From the NCBI GenBank assembly GCA_038744685.1, contig JBCDMB010000007.1, positions 79,279 through 143,278 on the forward strand: DNA of 64,000 bases. The letters run 5' to 3'. Origin of the DNA: Verrucomicrobiota bacterium (lineage in GTDB: Bacteria > Verrucomicrobiota > Verrucomicrobiia > Opitutales > Puniceicoccaceae). The notes below the pieces were generated by a model. It saw only the letters and a program-made list of their open reading frames with translations, was not told the origin of the DNA and made no database searches. Each line of letters opens with the position of its first letter. The first letter of the stretch is position 1. This document shows, in pieces, positions 42,826 to 53,200 of this stretch. A program made the position numbers and the translations under genes.

Positions 42826-43752
42826 TCATAGACTGTCCTGATTGCGTGGATGAAACCTTGAGTGCTCATCAAGAAGCCGTTCGCTATCGACTTTTGTGTA
42901 GATTTGGGTCGTGGAAATGTCTGCGTGTCCCAACATTTCCTGAATCACTCGTAGATCCGCACCACCCTCCAGTAAGTGGGTCGCGAAAGAGTGTCGCAGA
43001 AGATGGGGTTTAATGGAAAGGGAGAGTCCTACCCGTTCTCCGTGGACCTTGACCAAGTGCCAAACCGTCTTTCGGGAAATTGGTAATCCACGTTGACTTA
43101 GGAAGACTTCGCTACCTGTCTTCGCCTTCACGAGTTTAGGTCGTCCAGCCTGAAGGTAATCGCGGAAGGCTTTTAGTGCACTTCCTCCAACGGGTACGAG
43201 CCTCTCCTTAGATCCTTTGCCAAAAACGCGGACGAACCTGTTGTCCAAATCAACAGACTGGAGAAGCAAAGCCGTGAGCTCACTCACCCGTAGTCCAGAC
43301 CCATACAACAGCTCGAGAATTGCACGATCCCGCAAACCATGGGGAGTGGAAGTGGAAGGAGACTCCAGAAGTCGCAGCGTCTCTTCCACAGTGAGACTAC
43401 TTGGAACCTTTCTTCCCGAACGAGGCCCACGGACAACTTCAGTAAAGCTCGCAGCGCCACTCTCCCGTTCTCGAAATGCGGAAAGACCCTTTAGGGCAGA
43501 AAGCTTTCGGGACAACGAACTAGGTTCAAAATTCAACTCTGACAATGACGCGAGAAATTCACCTGCTTTCGACTCATCGACATCCCGCCACGAGTAACAG
43601 CCTGCCTCTTCGAGAAATTGTCCGAATTGCGTCAAATCCTTTTCGTAGCTTTCGACCGTATTCGAGGAAAGTCCCCTCTCCAGCTGAATCCATGCAAGAA
43701 AAGCGTCGATGTCCTCACGCCAGAAGTGATCTCTTTTCTTATCGTCGGTCAT
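42826..43752 (-). CDS. xerD: Tyrosine recombinase XerC/XerD
   Basis: Resolves chromosome dimers at dif sites with its partner recombinase. It is 308 residues. The N-terminal SAM-like domain opens with FLAWIQLERGLSSNTVESY. Catalytic residues are in GSGLRVSELTALL (Arg), HLLRHSFATHLLEGG (His-x2-Arg) and LGHADISTTQIYTKV (His and Tyr). The lengths and motifs fit XerD slightly better than XerC, but the choice is not firm. It is divergent from nadK. No dif site is visible in the window. Confidence 0.9.
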   Translation of the reverse strand: MTDDKKRDHFWREDIDAFLAWIQLERGLSSNTVESYEKDLTQFGQFLEEAGCYSWRDVDESKAGEFLASLSELNFEPSSLSRKLSALKGLSAFRERESGAASFTEVVRGPRSGRKVPSSLTVEETLRLLESPSTSTPHGLRDRAILELLYGSGLRVSELTALLLQSVDLDNRFVRVFGKGSKERLVPVGGSALKAFRDYLQAGRPKLVKAKTGSEVFLSQRGLPISRKTVWHLVKVHGERVGLSLSIKPHLLRHSFATHLLEGGADLRVIQEMLGHADISTTQIYTKVDSERLLDEHSRFHPRNQDSL

Positions 43753-43853
43753 CTTCCAGACCCTGATTTACCTAGTGTCCCAAAAATTTGTCGAACTGAA
43801 TCTAGCTCACGAATTTTCTTTGTCATACTACAAGTGAGGACTAGGGTGACCTC

Positions 43854-44681
43854 GTGGATCCACTTCACACAGTCGCTTTGGTAGTCAATTGCTCAAAGCC
43901 CGGTGCCCGCAAAATTGGCGATCAACTCAAGGCACTCGCCGAGGATCGCGGGGTCACCACCCTCTTGACCGAAGATCACCCGCTACCCGACGGTTTTTTA
44001 GAAGGCTGCGATGCGGTTTGTGTGATTGGGGGCGATGGAACCTTTCTCGGGGTGGTTCCTCAGGCACTCGAATTTGATGTAAGGATTCTTGGAGTCAATC
44101 TGGGCAAACTGGGATTTCTTGTCACCTTCTCGCCCGATACGATCACGCGCGAATTTACTCAAATTCTCTCGGGTGAGTATGAGATAGAGGAAAGGACTCT
44201 TCTCGAAGCATGGGTTCCTGGAGAAAAACAACATTTTTGCCTGAATGATGTCGTGATCAAACAAACCTCCTCCTCCCGAATGATGATGCTCGAAGTTTTT
44301 GCGGATGGAGAACTGGTGAACGAATTTGCCTGTGATGGTTTGATTTTTTCCACACCTACAGGCTCAACGGCCTACAATCTATCGGCGGGTGGTCCAATCG
44401 TGCACCCTTCGGTTCTAGGTATCACCCTCACGCCAATTTGTCCTCATTCACTAAGCAACCGAAGTGTTCTTCTTTCAGCAGACACAAAGATTGAAGTTCG
44501 CACGGACGTGGAAACCTCTTGCCCTCAGATCACTTTGGACGGACACATGGTCTTTGAGGACTCCCAATTTCCTCTGTCGATCAGCACTCCGGAAAAAACT
44601 GTTTCGCTGATTCATCGAAACGGATACTCCCATTTTTCTACGGTTCGCACCAAACTTCTTTGGCGGGAAACTGCTTTGTAG
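43854..44681 (+). CDS. nadK: NAD kinase
   Basis: Phosphorylates NAD to NADP. It is 275 residues. The GGDG motif (59-62, VIGGDGTFLG), GVNLGKLGFLVTF, LNDVVIKQ and CDGLIFSTPTGSTAYNLSAG are the family core. The start is GTG at 43854, with no ATG upstream in frame. The next gene begins 33 bp later on the same strand. Confidence 0.96.
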   Translation: MDPLHTVALVVNCSKPGARKIGDQLKALAEDRGVTTLLTEDHPLPDGFLEGCDAVCVIGGDGTFLGVVPQALEFDVRILGVNLGKLGFLVTFSPDTITREFTQILSGEYEIEERTLLEAWVPGEKQHFCLNDVVIKQTSSSRMMMLEVFADGELVNEFACDGLIFSTPTGSTAYNLSAGGPIVHPSVLGITLTPICPHSLSNRSVLLSADTKIEVRTDVETSCPQITLDGHMVFEDSQFPLSISTPEKTVSLIHRNGYSHFSTVRTKLLWRETAL

Positions 44682-44714
44682 AGAAACAGTTCGAACCGAA
44701 AACCCGACACTGAA

Positions 44715-45788
44715 ATGGATGAATTTTACGTTCGATCGCCAAATGCAACTTCAGCGGATGGACCGTTCTCCGTTGAACAGCTCCAGGAGCTATACAAAGC
44801 GGAGATGCTGAACGAAGAGACGCTGTTTCGCGAGATCGAGACCGAAGGGTTTGCACCGTTTTCTTCCAATGAGGAGCTATGGAATCTGGTATCGTCCAAT
44901 GAGGAGTCAGAAATCGGTCAGGAGACAGCCGAGGACACTCCACTAGAGAGGAAAAAAGAAGGCTCTGCTCTGTCTCAGTTCTTTTTTCTCAATTCGACTA
45001 CGGACGAGGTTCAAGGACCTTACACACTAGATCAGTTTCGCAGCCTCGCCGCAGCGAGTGCTATCGGGGCAACAACGCCAGTTTCCCGGTCTGTTGACAG
45101 CGGATTTAAACCACTCGCCCAAGATCCCATTTGGGAGAGAATACGCCCCCAGGATAAGCCAGTTCTCCGCCTCAAAAAGAAGGAACCAACCCTCGCCACG
45201 AGTGCTTCACGGGATACCAAGATTCCAAGCCTAAGAAAGAAGAAGCCACTGATGGAGGTTACGGAAAATGGTTTACAGGAATCCCCCGACATTGACCACA
45301 TGCTTAAGGCAGCAGAAGGGAACACAAGACAAACCAAACACGTTCAAAGCTTTCGCAAGTCACGGGAACGGGCATTCTCAATCCTTCTTCCGGGGTTGCT
45401 CCTCTCCTTTCTTCTTTCGGCAGCCGCAATCGTTCAACCTTTCTGGGAGACACTTTTCGAGATGATCCAGAGCCGAAACTTTACGACCAGCTTCTTTCTG
45501 AAGAACTGGATACTCGTTTTTGTAGTCATCGATGTTTTCCTCGCACTGGCAATCGGCTTCGGTAAGACCGCGGTATTCCCTTTTGCCCGGTTGCGTTGCG
45601 GAATCGGTATCGGCTTCTTTCTATTCCTCTTTTACTCGAGACAAGAATGGACTGCCCTCGTGGCGATGACCGCTCTTCAATCCGGCATCATTGGAGCCAC
45701 TCTTTGCACGCGTTTCGCGACCACGCTACTCTTCATTGCCCTATCAGTGGGAGGTGGCGTTGTGTTGGTTCGCTTCTTCTGGTTTTGA
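44715..45788 (+). CDS. Membrane protein with two GYF_2 domains
   Basis: A 357-residue protein. The first GYF_2 (DUF4339) domain, FYVRSPNATSADGPFSVEQL, is at about 4-55. The second, FFFLNSTTDEVQGPYTLDQF, is at about 90-145. A charged linker follows, then about four hydrophobic helices from 225 to the end (LLPGLLLSFLLSAAAIVQPF). GYF_2 modules bind proline-rich peptides in eukaryotes, but their bacterial role is not established. It is 33 bp after nadK and 19 bp before the YihY gene. Confidence 0.8.
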   Translation: MDEFYVRSPNATSADGPFSVEQLQELYKAEMLNEETLFREIETEGFAPFSSNEELWNLVSSNEESEIGQETAEDTPLERKKEGSALSQFFFLNSTTDEVQGPYTLDQFRSLAAASAIGATTPVSRSVDSGFKPLAQDPIWERIRPQDKPVLRLKKKEPTLATSASRDTKIPSLRKKKPLMEVTENGLQESPDIDHMLKAAEGNTRQTKHVQSFRKSRERAFSILLPGLLLSFLLSAAAIVQPFWETLFEMIQSRNFTTSFFLKNWILVFVVIDVFLALAIGFGKTAVFPFARLRCGIGIGFFLFLFYSRQEWTALVAMTALQSGIIGATLCTRFATTLLFIALSVGGGVVLVRFFWF

Positions 45789-45807
45789 CTTCCGATTGGT
45801 CATCAGG

Positions 45808-47310
45808 ATGAGAATTCTCCGTAAAATAAAAGACGGGATTCGTTTGATTCCTACCCTTCTCGAAAGAGAGATCTGGTCGAGTGGAGACGATGATCCTAAG
45901 AACCGTCGCGCTAGGTCATTCGCCCTACTTCGTATTCTGATTATCGTTTGGAGGGGAATTAATGGGAACAAGTTATTCAGCCAAGCGGCTGCTTTAAGCT
46001 ATTATTCTCTGATCGGACTCGGTCCACTGCTCGCAATCGGAATCATGATCTCCAGCTTCCTGCTCAAAGGAGACGAGCAAGACAATGTGATCGTCGAGAA
46101 GCTGAGTCAGGCTCTGATATTTGTGGCACCTCCCGTGTCTGAATGGGACCTCGATGAGGACGCTTCTACAAAGGGCGAAACAAAGGAGACCAATGAGGAA
46201 TCGACCGAAAGTGCACCCTCTACCGCGGAAGATAATGAAGGGGTTACCAAAAAGATAAACCCTTCGGTCATTAATTTTATTGATCAAATCGTCAAAAGCG
46301 CTCGTTCGGGCACAGTTGGAGTGGTTGGCTCAGTAGCCCTCATCGTAATCGTCATCCAGCTCATCACGTCGATTGAAAAGACGTTCAACGGGATCTGGGG
46401 GGTTAAACGCGGAAGGTCGTGGGCCCAGCGGATCATCTCCTATTGGACAATCGCGAGTTTGGGTGCGGTTCTGAGTATAACCGCTGTGACCGTTCTCTCC
46501 GCATCAGCTGCAATCAACCTTTTCAATCGCTTCGTCCCTGGAGTTGAATACGAGGACATCAACACATGGGCCGGACCTGTGATTTCGATTCTGCTGCTCA
46601 CCCTGGTTCTGGCGGTTTTCAACCGGTTTTTCCCGCACACTTCCGTTCACTGGCGCGCTGCTTTCTACGGTGGATTTATTGGCTCTCTCCTCATGCTGGC
46701 CAATCACTCGCTTTCCTTCCTCTACGTCCACAAGGTGCTTCGCGACCAAAGCCTTTACGGCTCTGTCGGTATTATACCAGTTCTGATGTTTGGCCTATAT
46801 TTGTTCTGGTTGATCGTTCTCGTTTCGTGTCAGGTCGCCTACGCGGTCCAGAACGCCAACAACCTCACGAACGAAGAAGCGTGGAGCAACATTAGCCCCC
46901 AGACCCGTGAATCACTTGCGCTCTCTTGCTTCCTTTACGTTGCCCGAAAGTTCCTTCGCTACCAGGAGCCACCCAGCACCACCGAGATTGCCAACCAACT
47001 GAGAGTGCCGGCACAATTGATGAACAATTGTCTGAGCCAGCTAACTTCTTCCGGGTGGATTCGCCCAATCGAACCAAACGAAAAGGACCGGCAGGCAGAA
47101 ACCCGTTTTCAGCCGGGGTTACCGCTGGATCAAAAAACCCTTGGCGACTTCCATCGAAGTCTTTCTCGGGAGGGCAACAATCAGGGCGCCCATATTCTTG
47201 GAGACGTCGAGCCCCTCCTCCAAGAGTTTCAGTCTGCCTTCGTTTTCTCAGGTAGCCTCGACCGGTCGATTGCCGAGGTCCTGAGAGAAGATGGAGAGAC
47301 GAAGTCGTAA
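45808..47310 (+). CDS. YihY/BrkB-family membrane protein
   Basis: A 500-residue inner-membrane protein. The family core NGNKLFSQAAALSYYSLIGL and VHWRAAFYGGFIGSLLM are visible, with about six hydrophobic helices. An acidic insert (about 110-150, ETKETNEESTESAPST) interrupts the first part. The C-terminal 130 residues form a soluble winged-helix-like tail (SLALSCFLYVARKFLRYQEP). The frame is open to 45691, but that part overlaps the GYF gene. The ATG at 45808 begins a basic N-terminus (MRILRKIKDG). The family was once called RNase BN, but that activity was withdrawn. Confidence 0.85.
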   Translation: MRILRKIKDGIRLIPTLLEREIWSSGDDDPKNRRARSFALLRILIIVWRGINGNKLFSQAAALSYYSLIGLGPLLAIGIMISSFLLKGDEQDNVIVEKLSQALIFVAPPVSEWDLDEDASTKGETKETNEESTESAPSTAEDNEGVTKKINPSVINFIDQIVKSARSGTVGVVGSVALIVIVIQLITSIEKTFNGIWGVKRGRSWAQRIISYWTIASLGAVLSITAVTVLSASAAINLFNRFVPGVEYEDINTWAGPVISILLLTLVLAVFNRFFPHTSVHWRAAFYGGFIGSLLMLANHSLSFLYVHKVLRDQSLYGSVGIIPVLMFGLYLFWLIVLVSCQVAYAVQNANNLTNEEAWSNISPQTRESLALSCFLYVARKFLRYQEPPSTTEIANQLRVPAQLMNNCLSQLTSSGWIRPIEPNEKDRQAETRFQPGLPLDQKTLGDFHRSLSREGNNQGAHILGDVEPLLQEFQSAFVFSGSLDRSIAEVLREDGETKS

Positions 47311-47366
47311 AGTGCCCTAAATGAGTTTTCGGTGCTGAAAGGAATCAGGTTCGACAGATCACGAAT

Positions 47367-47498
47367 TGAGCCATAATGGCTCACCCATTTAAGAACGCCC
47401 GATCATTGTCACTTGAATACCTTCGATCTTTAAAGGATCGGCGTTATTCAGACCTTCATAATTAGTTCTTAAAATATTGATATAGATATATTTAAGAA
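47367..47498. promoter_or_regulatory. Palindrome cluster upstream of clpB
   Basis: Three palindromes lie in the 269-bp gap before clpB: TGAGCCAT-A-ATGGCTCA (47367-47383), CGATC-TTTAAAG-GATCG (47424-47440), and TTCTTAAA with TTTAAGAA (about 47466-47498), in an AT-rich stretch. The first lies 57 bp past the YihY stop and could also be part of a terminator. The region probably holds the clpB promoter. No CIRCE or clear sigma-32 pair is present. Confidence 0.45.
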
Positions 47499-47579
47499 TT
47501 ATTTTTTCAGACCCAGAAGCCTTTTAGATTCTATTTCGATTCCACAGATTTCGGCATCGGTTGTGCAACAACAATAACC

Positions 47580-50195
47580 ATGAACCCTGATTTTAATCGA
47601 TTTACCGAAAAAGCCCGAGAAGCCGTTGTGGAAGCTCAGGCTCTTGCGCGGGAACACCAAAATTCCCAGATCGAGCCCGCGCACCTACTGGCCACCCTAG
47701 CCCATCAGGAAAACGGTATTGTTCCCGGACTGCTCAACCGCCTGCAAATCACTCCTCACGCTATCGTCCTTGCCGCAAACCGTGAGATCGAGAGGCTTGC
47801 AAAAGTCAGCGGTTCAACTGGGCAGGCGGGGATAGGCACCGATTTGCAAGCTGCTTTGACTGAAGCGGAGAGCGTAGCCAAACGCAGGAAAGACGAGTTT
47901 ATCAGCACGGAGCATCTCCTTCTTGGCCTGATCGCCAGCGGTAGACCCCCCTCATTAAAGGAACTTTTCAAGAGTTTTGAGATCACCTCCAAAAAGATCG
48001 AAGAAGCACTACAAGAGGTTCGAGGTGACCAACGAGTGACTTCAGAGAATCCAGAGGCCTCATTTGAAGCGCTTGCCAAATATGGTGAAGACCTCGTGCA
48101 GAAAGCTCGGGACAACAAACTGGATCCGGTCATCGGGCGGGACGACGAAATTCGACGCGTGATCCGCATTCTTTCCCGCAAAACGAAGAATAACCCGGTT
48201 CTGATCGGCGAACCGGGCGTGGGAAAAACGGCGATTGCGGAAGGACTTGCCCAGCGAATCGTCAGAGGCGACGTGCCGGATGGTTTGAAAGATCGAACCA
48301 TCTTCTCACTCGATCTCGGATCCCTTTTGGCGGGAGCAAAGTATCGAGGAGAATTTGAGGAGCGCCTGAAGGCTGTTTTGCAGGAAGTAAAGAATAGCGA
48401 TGGGCGCATAATCCTCTTCATCGATGAATTACACACGATCGTCGGAGCCGGTAAGGCTGAGGGAGCGATGGATGCAGGAAACATGCTAAAGCCCATGCTA
48501 GCCCGCGGAGAACTTCACTGTATTGGTGCTACCACCCTGGATGAGTACCGACAAAACATTGAGAAAGACGCAGCACTTGAACGTCGTTTTCAGACCGTGA
48601 TGGTCGATCAACCCACCGTAGAAGATACGATTTCAATTCTGCGGGGGCTCAAAGAACGTTTCGAGGTGCATCATGGAGTTCGGATACAGGACAACGCCCT
48701 TGTGCAGGCCTCTACCCTATCGAATCGCTATATCAGTGACCGTTTTCTCCCGGACAAGGCGATCGACCTTGTGGACGAGGCCTGTGCGATGATCCGTACT
48801 GAGATGGACAGTATGCCTGGGGAGATGGATTCGCTGAATCGAAGAATCCTTCAACTCGAGATTGAGGAGGCTGCCCTCAAGAACGAGAAGGACGACGTGA
48901 GCAAAAGGCGCTTGGAGGCGCTCAATAAGGAATTGTCCGACATGCGTGAGTCGATGGACGGCCTACGAGCTGAGTGGGAAAACGAAAAAGAGGTCATCAA
49001 CGAAGCCCGTTCCATTCGAAAGGAAATTGAAGATACACGCCACGCGATGGAGACTGCCGAACGTCAGTATGACTTGAGCACTCTGGCCGAACTGCAGCAT
49101 GGCAAGCTGCCTCAACTGGAGGAAAAACTAAAAAGCTACGAAAAGGCAGAGTCTCAGACCCATCTCCTCAAGGAAGTGGTTTCCGCCGAAGAGATCGCCG
49201 ATATCGTTGGGCGGTGGACGGGAATCCCCGTCTCCCGCTTGCTCGAGGGTGAACGGGAGAAGCTGATGCGTTTGGAGGAGATCCTCCACGACCGAGTGAT
49301 TGGTCAGGACGAAGCTGTTGAACGTACTACCGAGGCCATTCTCCGGGCACGCGCAGGGATCAAGGATCCCAACCGCCCCATTGGCTCGTTTCTTTTCCTG
49401 GGTCCGACTGGTGTGGGAAAGACTGAGCTAGCAAAGACGCTTGCCCGCACTCTCTTCGATACAGAGGCCAACTTGACGCGCATCGATATGTCCGAGTACA
49501 TGGAGAAGCATGCCGTTGCCCGCCTTATTGGGGCACCTCCTGGTTACGTTGGATTCGAGGAAGGCGGCCAGTTGACGGAAGCCGTCCGCCGCAAGCCTTA
49601 CAGCGTGCTCCTTTTTGACGAAATCGAGAAGGCTCACCCGGATGTCTTCAATGTCCTGCTTCAGGTGATGGACGATGGGCGCATAACCGATTCTCACGGG
49701 CGAACCGTAGATTTTAAGAATACGGTGATCATCATGACTTCGAACGTTGGCAGTCGTCACTTGCAGGAAGGCGTGAAAGGGGAACTGATTCCTGACTCGG
49801 TTCATGAATCGGTCATGGCAGAGCTAAGACAATCGTTCCGGCCGGAATTCCTGAATAGGATTGACGACACCATCCTCTTCAAACCTCTCACTCGGAAGGA
49901 GATTTCATCGATCACTCATCTTTTGGTTGCCGATTTGAATACCCGCCTTGAGGAAAGAAGAATACGAATCGAGCCCACCGAAGCAGCCTACGAATGGATC
50001 GCTGAAGAAGGCTATGATCCGGTGTATGGGGCAAGACCACTGCGACGCTTTATTCAAAGACAGGTAGAGACTTTGATGGCACGGGCCATCATCTCCGGAG
50101 AAATTGAAGAAGGACAAGTTGTCGGGTTAGACCATGTAAATGGCGAGACCACCCTAAAGCCAAACGGAACGTTCTCGGACGAGCAGGCAGCATAG
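47580..50195 (+). CDS. clpB: ATP-dependent chaperone ClpB
   Basis: A hexameric disaggregase working with DnaK. It is 871 residues. An N-terminal Clp_N repeat domain (1-150) is followed by NBD1 with Walker A GEPGVGKT (about 210) and Walker [12 protein letters not shown]. The M-domain coiled coil (about 410-535, rich in Glu/Lys) is present. NBD2 has Walker [15 protein letters not shown] (about 608) and [14 protein letters not shown]. The [10 protein letters not shown] sensor 2 is at the C-terminus. The presence of the M-domain separates ClpB from ClpA/ClpC. It is preceded by a palindrome-rich gap. Confidence 0.97.
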   Translation: MNPDFNRFTEKAREAVVEAQALAREHQNSQIEPAHLLATLAHQENGIVPGLLNRLQITPHAIVLAANREIERLAKVSGSTGQAGIGTDLQAALTEAESVAKRRKDEFISTEHLLLGLIASGRPPSLKELFKSFEITSKKIEEALQEVRGDQRVTSENPEASFEALAKYGEDLVQKARDNKLDPVIGRDDEIRRVIRILSRKTKNNPVLIGEPGVGKTAIAEGLAQRIVRGDVPDGLKDRTIFSLDLGSLLAGAKYRGEFEERLKAVLQEVKNSDGRIILFIDELHTIVGAGKAEGAMDAGNMLKPMLARGELHCIGATTLDEYRQNIEKDAALERRFQTVMVDQPTVEDTISILRGLKERFEVHHGVRIQDNALVQASTLSNRYISDRFLPDKAIDLVDEACAMIRTEMDSMPGEMDSLNRRILQLEIEEAALKNEKDDVSKRRLEALNKELSDMRESMDGLRAEWENEKEVINEARSIRKEIEDTRHAMETAERQYDLSTLAELQHGKLPQLEEKLKSYEKAESQTHLLKEVVSAEEIADIVGRWTGIPVSRLLEGEREKLMRLEEILHDRVIGQDEAVERTTEAILRARAGIKDPNRPIGSFLFLGPTGVGKTELAKTLARTLFDTEANLTRIDMSEYMEKHAVARLIGAPPGYVGFEEGGQLTEAVRRKPYSVLLFDEIEKAHPDVFNVLLQVMDDGRITDSHGRTVDFKNTVIIMTSNVGSRHLQEGVKGELIPDSVHESVMAELRQSFRPEFLNRIDDTILFKPLTRKEISSITHLLVADLNTRLEERRIRIEPTEAAYEWIAEEGYDPVYGARPLRRFIQRQVETLMARAIISGEIEEGQVVGLDHVNGETTLKPNGTFSDEQAA

Positions 50196-50209
50196 GTCCA
50201 AACGGGAAA

Positions 50210-50230
50210 CCTCACGACTCACTCGTGAGG
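50210..50230. terminator. Hairpin after clpB
   Basis: CCTCACGA-CTCAC-TCGTGAGG is a perfect 8-bp stem, 14 bp past the clpB stop. No T tract follows on the plus strand, so it may be a weak terminator or an RNA 3' end stabiliser. It lies 57 bp before uvrA. Confidence 0.45.
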
Positions 50231-50286
50231 CAATCCTGGGGAAAGCCATTGGACTTCTAAAGGAAGATCGGTTCCTACCACCTTCC

Positions 50287-53200
50287 GTGATTGCGAACTT
50301 TGGCTTCCCGACTTATCTCACGAAAGTGCCATCAAATCTGAAAGCGATCCGGCTCAAGGGAGTCCGGCAGAACAACCTCAAAAACTTCGACCTCGACATC
50401 CCGATTGGGAAGATGACTGTGGTGACCGGCCTGAGCGGAGCCGGCAAATCATCCCTGGTTTTTGATACTCTCCACGCCGAGGGCCAGCGACGTTATGTCG
50501 AGACATTCAACGCATACACGCGTCAGTTTCTCGAAATGATGCCCCGCCCCGATGTCGACGAGGTGGAGAACATTCGTCCTTCGATCGCTCTGGAGCAAAA
50601 GAACTCGGTTCGCGCGTCCCGCTCAACCGTCGGGACGATGACAGAACTGTGTGACTTCTTTAAAGCGTGGTTTCCGACTGTTGCCACCCTCTATGACCCG
50701 GCATCCGGAAAAGCGATTTCCGACGATTCTCCACAATCGATCTGGGCGAGCATTTCTGAGGATCCTCGGATCTCATCAGTGATTCTGGTAGCGTTTGCTG
50801 TTGCACGACCCAAAAACATTTCCTGGGGAGAGATCGTAGAATCCCTGAAGAAGCAGGGGTATACGCGCATTGCAGCCGGGCAAACCCTCGTAAGGTTAGA
50901 CACAAGGACTCAGGAGCCAAAGAAAGGAGACAGGGTATACGTCATCCAAGACCGGCTAAAGGTCGCCCCCTCAAACCGGAATCGATTCTTCGAAGCGGCG
51001 TCTACTGCGTTCCTTCATGGTCAGGGTGAGCTGGTCATTCTCTCTGAGGAAGGAAAGTTACTGGAGAGCTTCTCCCACGGGCTTCGGTCTCCCGTTTCAG
51101 GACGTGTCTTTCGCCGCCCTCAGCCGGCTTTGTTCTCTTTCAATTCCCCAATTGGCGCTTGCCCAACGTGCCGAGGATTCGGTCGCGTTATCGGCCTGAA
51201 CCGGTCCATGGTGATTCCCGATACTTCGCTCAGCCTGAATGAAGGGGCGATCAGAGCTTTCCAGGGGAAAGTCTACTCCAACTCGCTCGATGATCTTCGC
51301 CGACAGTCGAAACGGGCTAATTTGCGGATGGATGTGCCCTGGGCCGAGCTAACGGAAAAGGAGAGACGATTCGTCTGGGAGGGTGACCCCGATTTCTCGC
51401 CGGATGAAGAGGACTGGAGTGGGCAATGGTATGGAATTGAACGCTTCTTCGGATGGCTCGAGCGGAATGTTTACAAGATGCACGTCCGGATCTTTCTCTC
51501 CAAGTACCGCTCCTATGACAAATGCACGGCATGCGATGGCAAACGTCTCGGTGAAGAGTCCATGTGCTGGAAGTGGCAGGGCTTCACTCTTCCAGACCTC
51601 TATGATCTTGAAGTGAGTTCACTGCGGAGGCTTTTGGCAGATCGCTTTGAATCCGCCGAGAGAGGAGATTTGCTGAATTCTATCCTTCAAAGGCTGGGTT
51701 TTCTTGATCAGGTCGGACTGGGTTACTTGACCCTCAACCGACAAACCCGAACCCTGAGCGGCGGAGAAACAGAGAGAGTCAACCTGACAACCTGCCTCGG
51801 AACATCCATGGTTGAAACCCTCTTCGTTCTCGATGAACCGTCTGTAGGACTCCACCCTCAGGACATCGATCGCCTGACCGCCATCCTGCGGGGACTCGTT
51901 ACCCAGGGAAATACCGTTGTGGTCGTTGAGCACGACGAGCGAATCATGCGGGCAGCCGATCGATTGATTGAAATCGGTCCAAAACCCGGCAAGCTCGGCG
52001 GCAAAGTCACTTTTGCAGGTAGCCTTGCGCAAATTCAACGAGTCCCAAACAGTCTCACCGGGCAATACCTTTCGGGAAAGAAAGGTCCAGTACGATCATT
52101 CGCCAGAAGAAAGATCCAGATGGACCAGAGAAACAAAAATGCTACCGGGAGAGTTTCTTTCTACGGTGCCTCAAAGCACAACCTCAGAGAGGTCAACCTC
52201 CACCTTCCCCTCAATCGCTTCGTGGCGATCAGCGGAGTTTCCGGATCAGGCAAATCCACCCTCCTCCAAAAAGTCATCTACGAGGGCTTAACTGCTCAAA
52301 AAGGCACAGCAGTTGAAGATCCCGCCATCATCCGCGATATCGATGCGAGCACTTCAATAGGTGAAGTCGTGCGCATCGACCAGAGCAGTCTGAGCAAAAC
52401 CCCTCGATCCAATCCGGCGGTGCTTAGTGGTGCCTGGGAAGACTTCCGAAAGGCATTCGCAAAGACAGACGAGGCGATGAAAGCCGGGATGACCGCGAGC
52501 ACCTTCTCGTTCAATACCGGAGATGGTAGGTGCGAACACTGCCAGGGCCTGGGCTATGAGCAGGTGGAAATGCAATTCCTTTCCGATCTCTACTTGCCTT
52601 GCCCAGTCTGTGACGGAAAGCGGTTCAAACCGGAGGTTCTCGCGATCCAGCTGAACGGATTCTCGGTCCACGACCTGATGCAAATGGAGGTCAATGAGGT
52701 GTTGAAGGAGTTTGCCGGGGATCCATCCATCGTTCAAAAGCTAGAGCCAATCCAACGCGTCGGCCTCGGTTACCTGTCCCTCGGGCATCCTCTCAATCAG
52801 CTTTCCGGTGGAGAGTCTCAACGACTAAAGCTCGTCAAACACCTCGGAAAAGTATCTGGAAACGGGAGTCTGATTCTCATCGATGAACCCACAACCGGAC
52901 TTCACCGGCACGATATTACCAACCTCCTTTCTGTTTTTGAAGAGTTGGTGGAAGCTGGAAACAGTCTTGTAGTCGTAGAACACCACCCGGACATCTTATG
53001 CGCTGCGGATTGGTTGATAGAGATGGGACCGGGAGCCGGTTCGTCCGGTGGTGAAATCGTAGCGGCAGGAACCCCGGAAGAGGTTGCTTCCGGCAATAGC
53101 CTTTCCGCAGCCTTTCTCCGAGATTCGATCCAGGGCACGACAGATCAGAAATCCCATACCCCAAACTCAAATGGCAAGGTTATCTCCTTTCCCAAAGAAG

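Noticed and set aside
47412..47440. Sigma-32-type promoter (CTTGAA) before clpB
   Set aside because: No CCCCAT-like -10 follows at the right distance.
47756..48496. Minus-strand frame of 246 residues
   Set aside because: Antisense to clpB NBD1; Ser/Arg-rich with no domain.
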